A DNA stretch of 64,000 nt from Xiphydria camelus (GCA_963678675.1 OY783193.1:23429309-23493308); one strand, 5' to 3'; counted from the stretch's first letter, positions 43,787 to 55,380 are shown. Numbers and translations are program-made. The notes: a model not told the origin generated them from the sequence alone.

Positions 43787-44128
43787 ATGTTTATTTGGTA
43801 TCACCCCATCACGGACGTGAGAAAGCTGGCTTACCAGTTAGCAGAAAGGAACTCTGTTCCGCATAATTTTAACCACGAAAAGCAAATGGCGGGCAAAGAC
43901 TGGTATTATGCTTTTATTCGAAGACATAAAACCCTAAGCAGCGCAAAGTGCAGACGTTTTTCAATTATAGTTAACGAGAGCGAATGGTACTGTGAAGTTT
44001 GTGAAGAAGTCTCAGTGGAAGACATGCTAAAATGTTGTAACAAAAAATGTAACAAGTGGTTTCATGAGAAATGTGTCAAAGCAAAATCTTCAAAAAAGTT
44101 TTTGTGTCCATTTAGCACCTTAAACTAA
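43787..44128 (+). pseudogene. Pogo-like transposase remnant joined to a PHD-type finger
   Basis: The 113-codon frame starts in the CENP-B-type DNA-binding domain (VRKLAYQLAERN at 11-22; GKDWYYAFIRRH at 36-47). At about residue 52 it jumps to a C-terminal zinc finger with the PHD pattern C69-x2-C72, C83/C84, C88, H93-x2-C96 and C107. The DDE catalytic domain expected in between (about 200-250 residues) is missing, so an internal deletion kept the frame. It cannot act as a transposase; the two DNA- or chromatin-binding parts remain in one open frame. Confidence 0.7.
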
Positions 44129-44639
44129 TTTTTGCGCTGTCCATAAATTAGGCTTAGTATTTAGTTATTTTCAATGTTTATATAGGCATGTAAGTTTTCC
44201 AATCCTGTATTTTCACTTAATGTTTTGTAAAATGAATAAATAGGTACATCACAAGAAGCTTCGTATTTTAACATTTCTGTATATTTTCAATATTTTTTCA
44301 GTCACAGGTACAATTTAGACATCCCGTGGTACGATTTGACCGACAGGTTGGTCAAATTGTACCATTTTCAATTTTTTTTAAATTCAAATTTTAACATGCT
44401 AAAATTTTCGTTCCATACAAGATTTAGTAAATTTATTGCAATACAACACATTAAGATTGATCTGATATTTTCATCCGGTACAAAATATTCAAATTAGCAA
44501 TTTTGAATGAGATTATATAAAGTAGGTACAATTTACCCAACTTTACCCTAATTGCAAGTTCTCATAAATTTAATACGCAGTTATAAAGTTGAATTCCAAA
44601 AGGGGACATACGTGATATCTCTTTTCTCTATTCTATAAA

Positions 44640-44935
44640 ATAGTTTTTCGGATCGACGACCGACCGAACTATCCGAAACCCACCCCACAAATCGCCCACT
44701 GACGCATCGGTCCACCTATCGCCTACCGCGGCGTCCTCCCACCAACCGCCCCCCCCCCCCCCAAACGTCAGCCGCCAATGGGATGCAGTATGCTATCGAT
44801 CATCGATCGGTGCGGAGCAAGCCAGTCGAGCAGAGGTCCGTCTACCCGTTTGGCCGGCGTTGCAAGCCAGTCGAACAGCCCAGCAGATTATTACATAGCA
44901 TCTGCTTCTATCAAGAGACACGGTAGTGTCTCGCG
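44640..44935. repeat. Inverted partner of 55,715-56,095
   Basis: TCTATTCTATAAAATAGTTT, GGATCGACGACCGACCGAAC and GTTTGGCCGGCGTTGCAAGC all recur, reverse-complemented, at 55,715-56,095. The shared sequence begins just outside the right edge of I2 and so helps define it. Confidence 0.8.
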
Positions 44936-45059
44936 GCATGTTCATTCAAGTCGTCAGAACGACGCCGCTAGCGCTGTCGCCGCGAGCACCCGTGTATCTT
45001 TACAGGAAAAATGTCTGCCCCCTTCACCCCTCAATTTTAACATCGAATTTTCTCAATAA

Positions 45060-45500
45060 ATATACGGTTATAACCAAAACTATGCTTAGTTACGCCATAT
45101 AAATCGACTATTCTCTATCGATAGAGACCAGAGTAAATGTTGTAAGTTACATATTAACAGAGATTTTTCCTTAGCAACGCGAAGCCACGCCCCTCGCGCC
45201 TCAAAAGTCGAGAATCCGATTTCTCGGGCGATATATACATGTAAAAATGTCACAAAAATTCCGCCTGTCTTCGGCGGTATTCGGCCATGGTCGGAAATGT
45301 GTACACAGATGCGGCCACACGCATACGCCATCAAAAATGTATGTGAGAGTTTGTGAGAGAATATATTCCTTGAATGTTTAGTTATTTTTCAAAATTAATA
45401 AAATATTTCCATTCGCGAAACGATTTCCCTCGCATTTTTTCGATCCTCGGACGCGCTTGTTAATAAAAAGTAAAAATTCAGTGTAATCGGAGTAGTGAAT
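45060..45500. other. Unassigned stretch
   Basis: Mixed composition. An 82-codon minus-strand frame (45,086-45,334) shows no known motif. No repeat partner was recognised. Confidence 0.3.
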
Positions 45501-45815
45501 CTCAATAGTGGTGAATGTGACAGACGCTCCGTATAGTTTAATAATCGTTTGTATTTTTTTCGATCGAGATAGTGAACGGATGCAGTGGTATTCTTCTCTC
45601 CAATGCTTGTGCATCAAGAAAGGAGCAGGAAAGGAGACGGTCTCTGAAGAATTGCCATCAGATAAGTTTAATTGCCATTTGACAACTTTAACCTCACTTT
45701 CACACAATGAAAGGACAATATCTTTGTGTTCGTTCTATTTTTTGTTTTCAGGGTCATGCGAGCACGGGAAAAATCGAAGAAAATCAATCATCAATACAAG
45801 CCGTGGCAGAATAGG
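45500..45815 (+). repeat. Dispersed repeat (partner 56,165-56,490)
   Basis: GGTGAATGTGACAGRCGCTC, ATTGCCATCAGATAAGTT and CATGCGAGCACGGGA recur in order at 56,185-56,470. Open frames on both strands follow the repeat and have no recognised domain. Confidence 0.65.
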
Positions 45816-46050
45816 AGATGAAATGGAATTGGATCACAATAATCAAGTAATTACTTTATCACTATTTTTCTCTATCGATATATTTCCTCTTTCGTACTAT
45901 TACAAGTTCCAATTTACACACCGACCTGTTAAACCTGAAGTGTACACGTACCGCACTTCTATTTCATCTCTTCTTCGTCTCCGGTGTTATGACGGTCAAT
46001 GAGGAATTACTGATACCGATTAGGCAGATAAGTGCTGAATAACGTAGTAT
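45815..46050 (+). repeat. Dispersed repeat family C, copy
   Basis: CACCGACCTGTTAAACCTGA and GTCAATGAGGAATTACTGAT. See 8720-8990. Confidence 0.7.
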
Positions 46051-46069
46051 AATACGAGAGAGGAAATAT

Positions 46070-46740
46070 ATCATTTTTAATAATTCTGTCATTATTAGAA
46101 TAGAATTGATTAACTCAGAGATATAGTTTTTTAATTTCTACGCTCGAGTAAGTTCGGTATATTTTAAATAGTGAAATGCTGCATATGATTATGTAATTTA
46201 CAATTTGTTACAGATCGTATGCAAACCCGAGGAGGTTTTTTTTGAACGAGGGATCATCTACTTGTTGTTCCAACAAGAACCAGTTGCTTAGTTGCATTCA
46301 TTGCATTTGACAGGATGGTATATAAATTGGTTCTTAATTTTTACGCTGAGTAAGTTCGGTATATTTTAAAAGTGAAATGCTGCATATAATTGTGTAATTT
46401 ACAATTTGTTACAGATCGTTTGCGAACCCGAGGAGGTTTCTTTCCAACGAGGGATCATCCACTTGTTGTTCCAACAAGGAACAGTTGCATTCATTGCATT
46501 TGACAGGTCGGTATATAAATTGGTAGTATAATACGAAAGAGGAAATATATCATTTTTCTTAATTCTGTCATTATTAGAATTGGTTAACTCTTAGATTAAT
46601 ATAATCTTAGTTTCTACGTTTAGTTAGTTCAGTATATTTTTAATTGTTTGTGTTATTTACAATTTGTTACAGATCGTATGCGAACTCGAGGGGGTTTCTT
46701 TCGAACGAGGGATCATCGTCTTATTGTTCCAAGAACCTGC
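46070..46740 (+). repeat. Three-unit imperfect tandem repeat (about 205-250 bp)
   Basis: ACAATTTGTTACAGATCGT occurs at about 46,200, 46,406 and 46,657. Each is followed by GAGG/GGGG-GTTT and CGAGGGATCATC. Each unit contains TTTGTTACAG before a GC-richer part, like an intron-exon border of a transposon gene copied three times. The last unit runs on into a longer unique part. Confidence 0.75.
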
Positions 46741-46799
46741 TGCTTTGGTTCATTCGGCGACCTGGATCTGCTGTCTCGAGTGCATGGACGTACGTCACT

Positions 46800-47210
46800 T
46801 TTTAAATGGATGAATATCCTTTAATATCCTCCGAACCGTAGACTTGCTAACCTCTGATTCTAACTTTTCTTGCCATAGCCTGAATATTCGTTCGAGGGTT
46901 ATTTCTTACTCTTTCTAGCAGAGAGCATCGATATTTTGCTGCATCTATAATCTTCTGGAACTTCCTAAAATAATTATAAAAACCCTATATAATTCAGCCC
47001 GAACAAGCACAATCTTATCGGACTATACCTTATCGGGGAGATTTTTCGACATAATGATTCCGAAACGTTTTTATCGAGAAGTATATATTTCTAACATACG
47101 GTAGTGTTCACGAATATTGTAAAATATCGCAGGAATGTTACAGAAAAGTTACTTGAAAGAACGTGCTTTGTGGGGTGCAAATGGTGATATTTTTGTAATC
47201 CATCGTCACA
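46800..47210 (-). pseudogene. Tc1/mariner-type transposase N-terminal remnant (minus)
   Basis: On the minus strand QQNIDA and then, with frameshifts, STVRRILKDIHPF are readable. This corresponds to 57,781-57,945, which is better preserved. The non-coding upstream part (AAAACCCTATATAATTCAGC) is also shared. It is followed at 47,215 by an inverted family C end. Confidence 0.5.
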
Positions 47211-47214
47211 CTAG

Positions 47215-47690
47215 AGGCGAAGAAGAGATGAAAGAGAAGTGAGGTACATGTACACTTCACGTTTGACAGGTCGGTATATAAATTTAAACTTGTGATTGTA
47301 TAATACGAAAGAGGAAAAACTTATATCGATAAAGAAAAAAAAATAATAAAGTAGTTACTCTATTATTGTAATCCAATTCCATTGTATCCCTTATTTTTCT
47401 GCCACGGCTTTGATTGTTGATAGTGGATGGATCAACCAATATAAATTTGAATTTTCTTCACTATCAGCAATTAAAGTCGTGGCAGAAAAATAAGTAATAC
47501 AATGTTATTGGATTACAATAATGGAGTAACTACTTTATTATTATTTTTTCTTTATCGATACATTTCCTCTTTTGTATTATACTATCACACAAGTTCCAAT
47601 TTATATACCGACCTGTCAAACGTGAAGTGTACGTGTACCTCACTTCTATTTCATCTCTTCTTCACTTCTAGTGTAACGATGGAAATGTAA
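47215..47690. repeat. Inverted pair of family C ends
   Basis: 47,215-47,400 (-) and 47,480-47,690 (+) face each other around a short centre with GATGGATCAACCAATAT. The same arrangement occurs at 57,030-57,525. Confidence 0.75.
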
Positions 47691-47892
47691 AAATCATAAC
47701 TTTTCTGTATGTAACAACATATAGCGAATGTCCTCTGGCAAAAACTACTGATTTTGGATTTCCCTGACACTTGGCTGGAAGTGGTTGGCTCGGTGCTTTA
47801 AGAGTTGGCTTCGGGAGAGTGCGCTGCGGTCTTATGAGCTGAGCGAAAAGTGTCAAAAGTCTGATCTCCCGGTACCTGTCAATTCGGGAGAT

Positions 47893-49012
47893 CGAAATCG
47901 TTAATTTGTAAATAATGATTACTAATATGTAGAAGTGGTAAGAAATAATCATTCGGGTTTCTTCGATGATATTCCCCAAGTGTTTAAAAACCGGGGTGTC
48001 CGATTTTTGCCAATAACTTGCTTCAACTTCCAGTGATATTATTAAGTATTACTGCAGAACGAGTAGGTTAGAAGATTTTCATGAAGACTCATGATTTTCT
48101 GATATGTCATCTCGTACAGGTGCAACTGAAGCGGATCTAACTCGTGTCCTGTCCGTAAAAAGATGACTCGATGGACATTGGAGAATGTCAGACTTGTCAC
48201 CGAGCGCCTATTACCCACGGTACATTAATTGCAATACGCGCTTCTCGTTTCAACTATTCCAGCGTTAAATAACTTTTACTTCTTTCAAGCTAATAACCTT
48301 TTATGAACTGTTCGTGGTAGGAGGCAGCGATCAAGAATAGCGACTCGTCGTAGACAAGTGTGCCGAACTACTACTGTCATAATGTGCCCAAGCTCACGGA
48401 CTATTCTGCGATTAACGTTAACATAATCGTGATTATGCTCGGGTGATGGGTATTCCAAAAGAGGTAAAGTTGATACTAAACATCGGACGCTGTAAGCTGA
48501 CTTGCTAGTGTATGCTTCGCAACTGGAACATCATCGCAGGAATAATTTGTCTACGATTAGTCACAATCATTGATTGCTGCGCCCTACGATCAACAATTCG
48601 TACAAGGTAAATACTTTCAAAGAAGTGAAAGTTATTTAAAGCAGGAATAGTTGAAATGAAAAGCGCATATTGCAATGAAAATACCGTGGGTGAAAGGCGC
48701 TCGGTGATAAGTTCGACAATGTCTGATGTCGATCGACTCATTTTCTTCAGGATAGGACAGAAGTTACATCCTCTTTGTTTGCACCTTATGAAAGGGGACA
48801 TGCAAGAAAACCGTCAAAAACTTCATGAAAATCTTGTAACCTACTCGTTCTGCAGTAATTACTTACTTAATCGCTGGAAGTTGAAGCCACAGTTATGGAC
48901 ACCGATCTTTAAACACTTGGGGAAACTCATCGAAGAAACCCGAATAATTATTTATCACTTCTACATATTATTCAGTATTATTTACAAATTAACAATTTCG
49001 AGGTTAGAAACT
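47893..49012. repeat. Long palindrome related to M1
   Basis: The left arm (47,893-48,300) and right arm (48,605-49,012) are inverted copies (ACTTCCAGTGATATTATT, diverged in places; GGTGACAAGTCTGACATT or complement). The outer parts share TCAATTCGGGAGATCGAA with M1. The loop of about 300 bp is unique, with a hairpin around GTTAACATAATCG. Open frames inside follow the palindrome. Confidence 0.7.
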
Positions 49013-49065
49013 TCGATCTCCCGGCTACCGGCAGATCGACAGCTACCGGCAGATCAGAGGCCCCT

Positions 49066-49260
49066 TTCTCGAACTCGCTCGTATCTTTGCGTGCACGCAT
49101 CTTAGCGAATAGACCAATCAGGATCAAGTATTCCGTATCAGGGAACGTATACGCATCTTAGCGAGTAGATCAATCAGGACCCCCACCACAACGGAATACT
49201 TGATCCTGATTGGTCTATTCGCTTAGATGCGTATACGTAACTTTGCGAGTGACTTGAGAA
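49066..49260. mobile_element. MITE with TTCTCRARTYACTCGC termini
   Basis: AATAGACCAATCAGGATCAA is mirrored by TTGATCCTGATTGGTCTATT. The tips TTCTCGAACTCGCTCG and CGAGTGACTTGAGAA are more diverged. An internal partial repeat (ACGCATCTTAGCGAGTAGA) suggests a local duplication. Confidence 0.7.
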
Positions 49261-49759
49261 ATTTATTTACGAGTAAGGGCAAAATTTCAGCGGTGCATGC
49301 AAAAGGATTTCTTAAAACTGTTCCAACGTCTCGAGTTAATATGTAACAACATTGATACTGTCATAAGTAGTATCTTTACATGTGATTAAACAATTCGTCA
49401 CTGTTATTGAAAGAGTATACTTAGAGTTAAAGGTAAAATGTCTACATGGATTTCTGTAGACGAACAAAATATAAGAGAAATCCGATGCCCTGTAAATTCG
49501 AAAGCGGTATGTTTTATTTCTCCAAAATACTAAAGCAAAGTGAAAAATATAAGGGCACTCTAGTTTATAAATCCCTTTCAAAATATCACGAGAATAAATC
49601 AAAAGTAACGTGGTTATAATTAATTAGCTCGTATCGGTATAAAATGTGAGATTTTAATTTGGTGGTAATAAAAAGCTATTCTCCTACACGTAGGTACGTA
49701 TTCTCCTCATGAATAAATTCCAAAAAGTAATGAAATCCCCCCACAAAAACAGATTCTCT
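49261..49759. other. AT-rich stretch, nothing recognised
   Basis: One 88-codon minus-strand frame without motifs. No repeats found. Confidence 0.3.
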
Positions 49760-50444
49760 GTAAAAAAAGGCGGCATGTTCATTCAGTGCCAACAAAAATT
49801 GATACGTAAAATACTCTCCAAAAAAGATTTGAAATCAATTAAGATCGCCATGTTCAAGATTTATGTATAAAAAGTAAAAGGCATCATTTGAAAGGAAAAT
49901 TATTGTAACTCGTTACTAAAAAATTCGACTAAAAAAATTTAGGTATAAAAAAAATTTTCATAAAAGAGAATTTGCCGCGTTTTTTCCTTCAAAATAAAAA
50001 ATTTACAGAGAATTACATTCGATGTTTATGCACTTATGAGAGATTTTAAATAAATTCATACACTTATATGATACCGCCAGTATACCGAACGTCGCACGAG
50101 AAACCGATCAGGCGGGGGCCTTTTGAATTTCTCTGAATTTGACTTCAGCAGTGCAATTTATGAATCACTAGCACCGTCCAAGCACTGCAAATTATTCGGT
50201 ATAGTGGACAAAATATGAAAACTTAAACGCGGCAAGTTCTTTTTTATGAAAATTTTTTTATAAATTTTTTTAGTCGAATTTTTTAGTAACCTGATTTGCA
50301 ATCATTTTCCTTTCAAATGATGCCTTTTACTTTTTATATATAAATCTTGAACATGGCGATCTTAATTGATTTCAAATCTTTTTTGGAGAGTATTTTACGT
50401 ATCAATTTTGGTTTGCACTGAATGAACATGCCGCCTTTTTTTAC
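49760..50444. mobile_element. Palindromic element with GTAAAAAAAGGCGGCATG termini
   Basis: GTAAAAAAAGGCGGCATGTT is mirrored by AACATGCCGCCTTTTTTTAC. The arms of about 220 bp include AAAATACTCTCCAAAAAAGA and CATGTTCAAGATTTATRTAT. Loop of about 240 bp, no coding region. Confidence 0.8.
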
Positions 50445-50454
50445 ATTACCATGA

Positions 50455-50690
50455 CGGAATAAGCTCTACAACAATCTATATCCTCCTGCTTCTCTTCCTC
50501 TTCATCCACCTCCACCTCTTCCTCCTACTTCACCAACTCCTACAGGAGTTTATTTCTTTTGACCGGTTTTTGCCATAATGCCATAATATAATTATATACA
50601 TGCATATATACCTACTTAATACATACGAAAGAATGGTCAGTGCTCATTTGCGTAGGAAATGGGCGTTCGGAATTAAGTAAAAGCACTGTG
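50455..50690. repeat. Inverted partner of 55,445-55,685
   Basis: CACCAACTCCTACAGGAGTT and AAGAATGGTCAGTGCTCATT are found reverse-complemented at 55,500-55,620. Confidence 0.75.
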
Positions 50691-50707
50691 TTCTCACTAC
50701 AAATAAA

Positions 50708-51310
50708 CATATGGCAGAACAATGTTGCGTGGAAGTCATGTGAGTGTATTCGGTTACAGACAGTTATTAAAAAACTAAAAACGAGTCAGTCATTCTAACT
50801 TGCAATAGATGTGTAAACATATGGCAGAACAATGTTGTGTGGAAGTCATGTGGGTGTAATCGGTTACAGACAATTATTAAAAAACTAAAAACGAGTTAGT
50901 CATTCTAACTTGCAATAGATGTGTAAACATATGGCAGAACAATATTGCGTGGAAGTCATATGGGTGTATCGGTTACAGACTATTATTTTAAAAAATGATC
51001 GTCTTTTTCTAATAACTTCATTTAACCGAATATACCCACATCACTTCCACGCAACATTGTTCTGCCAGATAGATATAGATATCTCTTCCTTGCAATCACA
51101 TACTGTTTCACATGGTTTGAAGGAAGGTATATCTAATTGATGTGTTAACATCTGGCAGAACAATGTTGCGTGGAAGTGATGTGGGTATATTCGCTTAAAT
51201 GAAGTTATTAGAAAAAGACGATCATTTTTTAAAATAATTGTCTGTAACCGAATACACCCACATCACTTCCACGCAACATTGTTCTGCCAGATGTTTACAC
51301 ATCTATTGCA
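50708..51310. repeat. 110-bp tandem units and inverted terminal cluster
   Basis: ACATATGGCAGAACAATGTT starts units at about 50,708, 50,818 and 50,929, a period of about 110 bp. From 50,990 inverted copies of CAATGTTGCGTGGAAGTGAT alternate, as at 6240-6640. Confidence 0.8.
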
Positions 51311-51835
51311 AGTTAGAATGACTAACTCGTTTTTAGTTTTTTCCCACCTACCGTACCTCCACTAGCATTTTTCACGAGATTCCTATATGAATTCGGCGTA
51401 AAGTACCTTGAGTTTTGTGAGGAGAAATTTTCGACGCAAGTTGGGAAAAATGGGAATGAAATTTTAATTTTGGAATGCCGCGATGTTTGTATACGAAAAT
51501 GTAGCGAGGAAGTGATGTGGGTATAATCGGTGAAAGGAAAATATGAAAACCAAAAATCGAAGTGTGTGAAAAGATTCTACAGGGTGAAGTGTAGTTGTTG
51601 TGTATTCATATTTCATTTGTACACGACAATCATTTATGTAGTAATTTGTAGTTTGAACTGGTGAAATGAAATAGTGATTAATAATGTACAGGAATTGAAA
51701 AGAAGAGTAAGGCAGAATACATGAGGAACTATGGACAAAAAGAAATGTGAGGAGGAACATAAGAATGCAGTACGACATGAGGCGGTTGTAATGGCGAGGT
51801 TGTTTTAACCAAATGGACAGACTATCCCGTGTGGA
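51310..51835 (+). repeat. 1.4-kb dispersed repeat, interrupted copy, part 1
   Basis: Colinear with 6,640-7,155 (AGTTTTTTCCCACCTACCGT to AAATGGACAGACTAT). It stops at the insertion boundary and resumes at 59,885. Confidence 0.85.
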
Positions 51836-51988
51836 AATCTGCCCAAGTTGGCCCAATCAGTAATTGGGTACCAATTAGGCCCCAATTGGGCGGCCCAATT
51901 TGAATAAAATATAATAAATCGAATAGATACAATTGTTTGTTTTATTTATGTGTACCAGAAGTAAAAATAAATCTGGACATTTAGAACT

Positions 51989-52495
51989 TATACCGAACTT
52001 TTAGTGACTGGAATTTAGGTCAGGTGATACGATGTAGTATTAGCGTTTAGTTGGGGCTACGTTGGGCAGCCCAATCAGGCCCCAACTAAGGTACTAGTTG
52101 GGGCTACGTTGGGCACCCCAATCTGGCCCCAACTAAGGTACCTAATCACTACCCTAGCAAGAAATATTGTATAATTTTTATGTTTTAATGTTGATAGCAT
52201 CACCTCCAAAACTTTACTAACTTTATTATGATGACATTGGTAATAAATATATCATATATTTCATTCTTTGATACTTGCGTTTTTAATAATCTTTACAGCA
52301 TTTTTCAAATTGAGTGGAGTAAGATACATATAATGATAAATTAGCCATTTCTATTACAGAATAAATAAAATTGAAATCTATTCCGAACTTTTAGTGACTG
52401 AAATTTGGGTCAGGTGATACGATATAGTATTAGCGTTTAGTTGGGACTACATTGGGTACCCCAATCTGGCCCCAACTGAGGTACCTAATCACTTA
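51989..52495 (+). repeat. Direct repeat in the left part of the 8-kb element
   Basis: CCGAACTTTTAGTGACTG followed by AGTATTAGCGTTTAGTTGGG occurs at about 51,992-52,147 and 52,382-52,495. Within the first copy the GGGGCTACGTTGGGCA unit is itself doubled. Confidence 0.75.
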
Positions 52496-52559
52496 GTCCA
52501 AGGCACTTATCCATTTTTACCTATGCCGCAAAAAAATCGAAGAGGGTAGGGTGATTTTT

Positions 52560-52975
52560 TCAGGGCTGTTTAAGGGTAGTCTCCAGAGTACCGAATCAAA
52601 AGGCTTTTTTATTATTTTATTATTATTATTATTTTTTCGACAAAATGACCTTAATAAAAGTTGCAGATAATAACATTCTAATCTTTGTTTTATGACTTTT
52701 TTTTTCTAGCTATTTTAGTTTAGGCGCTACGGCCATTTTTGTGTTTAGAAACTAGGGGGCATCCGCCCCCTGCTCGCTTCGCTCGCCAACCCCCGGGGGG
52801 CTATTGCCCCCGCGCCGCTATTGCGGCGCTCCCCCAAGTTTGTAGGGGACGGCAGTCGGTGAACGGACTTATCTCGCGACGCTTCGCGTCGCTCGAATTC
52901 GACAAAACGCCGGCCAAACGGGTAGACGGGCCTACCAACCGTGGGTGACCCATGATGTAATACAAAATTACCGTA
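52560..52975. other. Unassigned stretch
   Basis: AT-rich and then GC-rich (CCCCGCGCCGCTATTGCGGC). CGGCCAAACGGGTAGACGGG near 52,910 also occurs at 44,850 and 55,870. No gene recognised. Confidence 0.35.
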
Positions 52976-53058
52976 TAGGCGGCGAGCGAATATTGTTTAG
53001 CAGCGCCTCTCCTAGGCGAACCGAAACATTTATTACGGGAACTGACCAGAGTCACTTA

Positions 53059-53328
<270 letters not shown>

Positions 53329-54473
53329 TGTAGTTAAGTGACCGTAGGACCTGATGTGTCAATGTCAACTTGCTGGCAATGGATACTATAATTTATTTCA
53401 GCTTTCAGGCTGTAAAATTTATGCATCATAACGATGCTTCGTATAAAAATGGCCTAAAATTAGTCTTTTCTAAACATGTTTTAAATGCGAGTAAGCGCAC
53501 ACACACACAAATGTGGTATAACCCAAATTTCTGTGATAGAAGACCGTGTGATTCGCCAGACATCAGTAACTCTTAATCCATATTCAGTTACTTTAGAAGT
53601 AAGTAGTCAATAGCTTTCCCCTTGCGACTTTGTCCGCGTGAATCACGAAATAATCTCTTCTTTATTTTACTCCCTTAAGGGAGTTGGTATATAGATAGTA
53701 GATATATAAAAAAAAACGTGCGTATTCAAATGCAACGTTGTATTAAAATTTCAAAGCAATCGGTGAAAAACTTTCGGAAATTTAAAAGATACATTTTTAT
53801 TCATTTACCCCCTTAAGGAGTAGGTATATAAAGAGTAGGTATATATGAAAAACGCGCGTATTCGAATGCAACGTTATATGACCAAATTTCAAAGCAATCG
53901 GTAAAGAACTTTCGGAGATCTTACGACGCGGTCTCAACGTGTCGACATTGACGTGACATATGCACAATACTGGTATGTAGTGCTCTCACCCAGTTTATAA
54001 CCCTGTGAGACCGCGACGTTAGACCTTGAAGAAACGAATATAACATTTTTATTTAAACGTGTATATGGAAGATAGAAGAAGATAGATAGCGGTGTTTATT
54101 AGAATGGGTATTGCGGAAAGCGGTTCATTACGACTCGTCCAGTAATTAATCCTTCCGGGAAAGGTGCATGGCTGCGGGCTCATTGACAGCCTAAATTCGC
54201 CAAAACCTACCGCTTCGCCATTGTGACCGATTTACAAAATGTATCAAGTGACTTGAGTTTGTGTTAATATGTGTTCCGTCGCAAGGGGACTTCTATGTCA
54301 TTTTTTACCGCTCACTATCATCGCAACCTAAGTAACGCGCCAATCTAGATCTAATCTCTACATCGATCGCGAACAGTGTATGGCTTTCCTGGATAAACCA
54401 GGTATCAAAATTCCCCAATTGTCCATCGACTGCATCCGACATTCCTCCCCTTAATCCAGCTCGGATCGCTTTT

Positions 54474-54935
54474 GTGACGGTACCTATTGAAGCAGGCACT
54501 GCGAGAGACGGCTTGCTACGAATCGCTCTAAAATTACCTTCGGAGAAAAGTTCGGAACTGCGACATTTACGACCTAGGTATGTTTATCGAAATATTCGTT
54601 TCGCCTACGACGCGATTAATTCTAGTCGGCGAATTATTTGTGGCCGATGCTACCAAGAAGCACGAATCGACCCTCCTAATTCCGTCGCTCGTTGCGATGG
54701 AACAGGATTGACAGCTGGCACGTCGCAGTCAACTCATTCCCGTGGAAACTGTACAAAGTCGCCGATGGTGGCGCTGGTAGCAAATTCGCTCGCCGCCTAT
54801 AGTAATCTGCTTGGCTGGCTTGCAGCGCGCCGAACGACGACCGATAGTATACTACAGCCGATTGGTGACCGACGCGCTGTAGAGGATGGGAAATATTTTG
54901 AAGGAAAACTGTTTAAAGTGAAACTTCTTTGCTGA
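54474..54935 (+). CDS. Open frame of unknown nature, second copy
   Basis: 153 codons. It shares residues with the frame at 18,162 up to the end of the duplication (CGCCTATAG) and then diverges. The shared part differs by silent and non-silent changes in about equal number. No known domain. It may be chance in a GC-richer repeat. Confidence 0.2.
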   Translation: MTVPIEAGTARDGLLRIALKLPSEKSSELRHLRPRYVYRNIRFAYDAINSSRRIICGRCYQEARIDPPNSVARCDGTGLTAGTSQSTHSRGNCTKSPMVALVANSLAAYSNLLGWLAARRTTTDSILQPIGDRRAVEDGKYFEGKLFKVKLLC

Positions 54936-55084
54936 GGGTAGTGAAATCGCGCGACGTGTGACGAAATACACACTTTAGCGCTCTCCACCCTGCCTCACTC
55001 AACGCTCTCGACCGTGCTCCATTCCACCGCTCATGAGGCGACGCAATGTCGGATTTCTACTGAGGACGAAAGAAAGAAACCAGT

Positions 55085-55380
55085 CATCGATGGTCCATAT
55101 CATGATCCCCGTATGCTCTTTTATGCAGGCCATAGATGCTACTGTCTACCGTACGGTCTGCCTGCGCAGGTCTGCCGTAGCGTTTCCGGGACGGTTCGGT
55201 ATACCGGAGAGGTCCTTCAGTTTTACCGTACGGTCGCGCTCGAAAGAACCGATTTTCGATCTTGCTCCGGTCGCCTATGCAGGTCTGCCATCGCTCCCCA
55301 TACATGCTCCAGTTTGCCTGCGCAGGTCTGCCACCGTACGGTGGACCGTACGGTAGACCGTAGCGTGTATGGCCGGCATT
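55085..55380. repeat. Repeats of CTGCGCAGGTCTGCC and CCGTACGG
   Basis: CCTGCGCAGGTCTGCC occurs at about 55,162 and 55,317, and ATGCAGGTCTGCC at 55,274. CCGTACGGT palindromes cluster near 55,150 and 55,340. Three overlapping open frames arise here from GC content. Probably a degenerate element. Confidence 0.5.

Larger units (their letters stand above)
43064..44548. mobile_element. Pogo-like element P1, internally deleted (TA duplication)
   Basis: GGGTAAAGTAGGGTATATTG at the left and CAATTTACCCAACTTTACCC at the right are inverted repeats flanked by TA (43,062-43,063 and 44,549-44,550). Internal copies of GGTACAATTTACCC occur near 43,460 and 44,525. It encodes an N-terminal helix-turn-helix, a fragment of the CENP-B-type domain and a C-terminal PHD-type finger, with the DDE region removed. 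It sits in the right terminal region of I2. Confidence 0.85.
33018..44620. mobile_element. DDE element I2 split by two large insertions (outermost layer of the nest)
   Basis: Long inverted terminal regions carry repeated GGCATACGT(G/A)(A/T)(A/T)ACTATC-type motifs. The left region is 33,018-33,500 and 40,862-41,190; the right is 42,640-43,062 and 44,551-44,620. The left part before 33,500 matches, inverted, the right part after 44,551 (GTATTAAATTTATG; ACGTATGCCCTTTTGGAATT). The left part after 40,862 matches the right part before 43,062. The element is therefore one unit of about 2.8 kb opened by E1 (33,501-40,857) and P1 (43,064-44,548). A transposase remnant is at 41,400-42,060. The left outer edge is uncertain because it carries two more motif units than the right. 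Confidence 0.65.

Noticed and set aside
45378..46002. 109- and 164-codon frames on opposite strands
   Set aside because: Both lie in a dispersed repeat shared with 56.2-56.7 kb, with no recognised domain.
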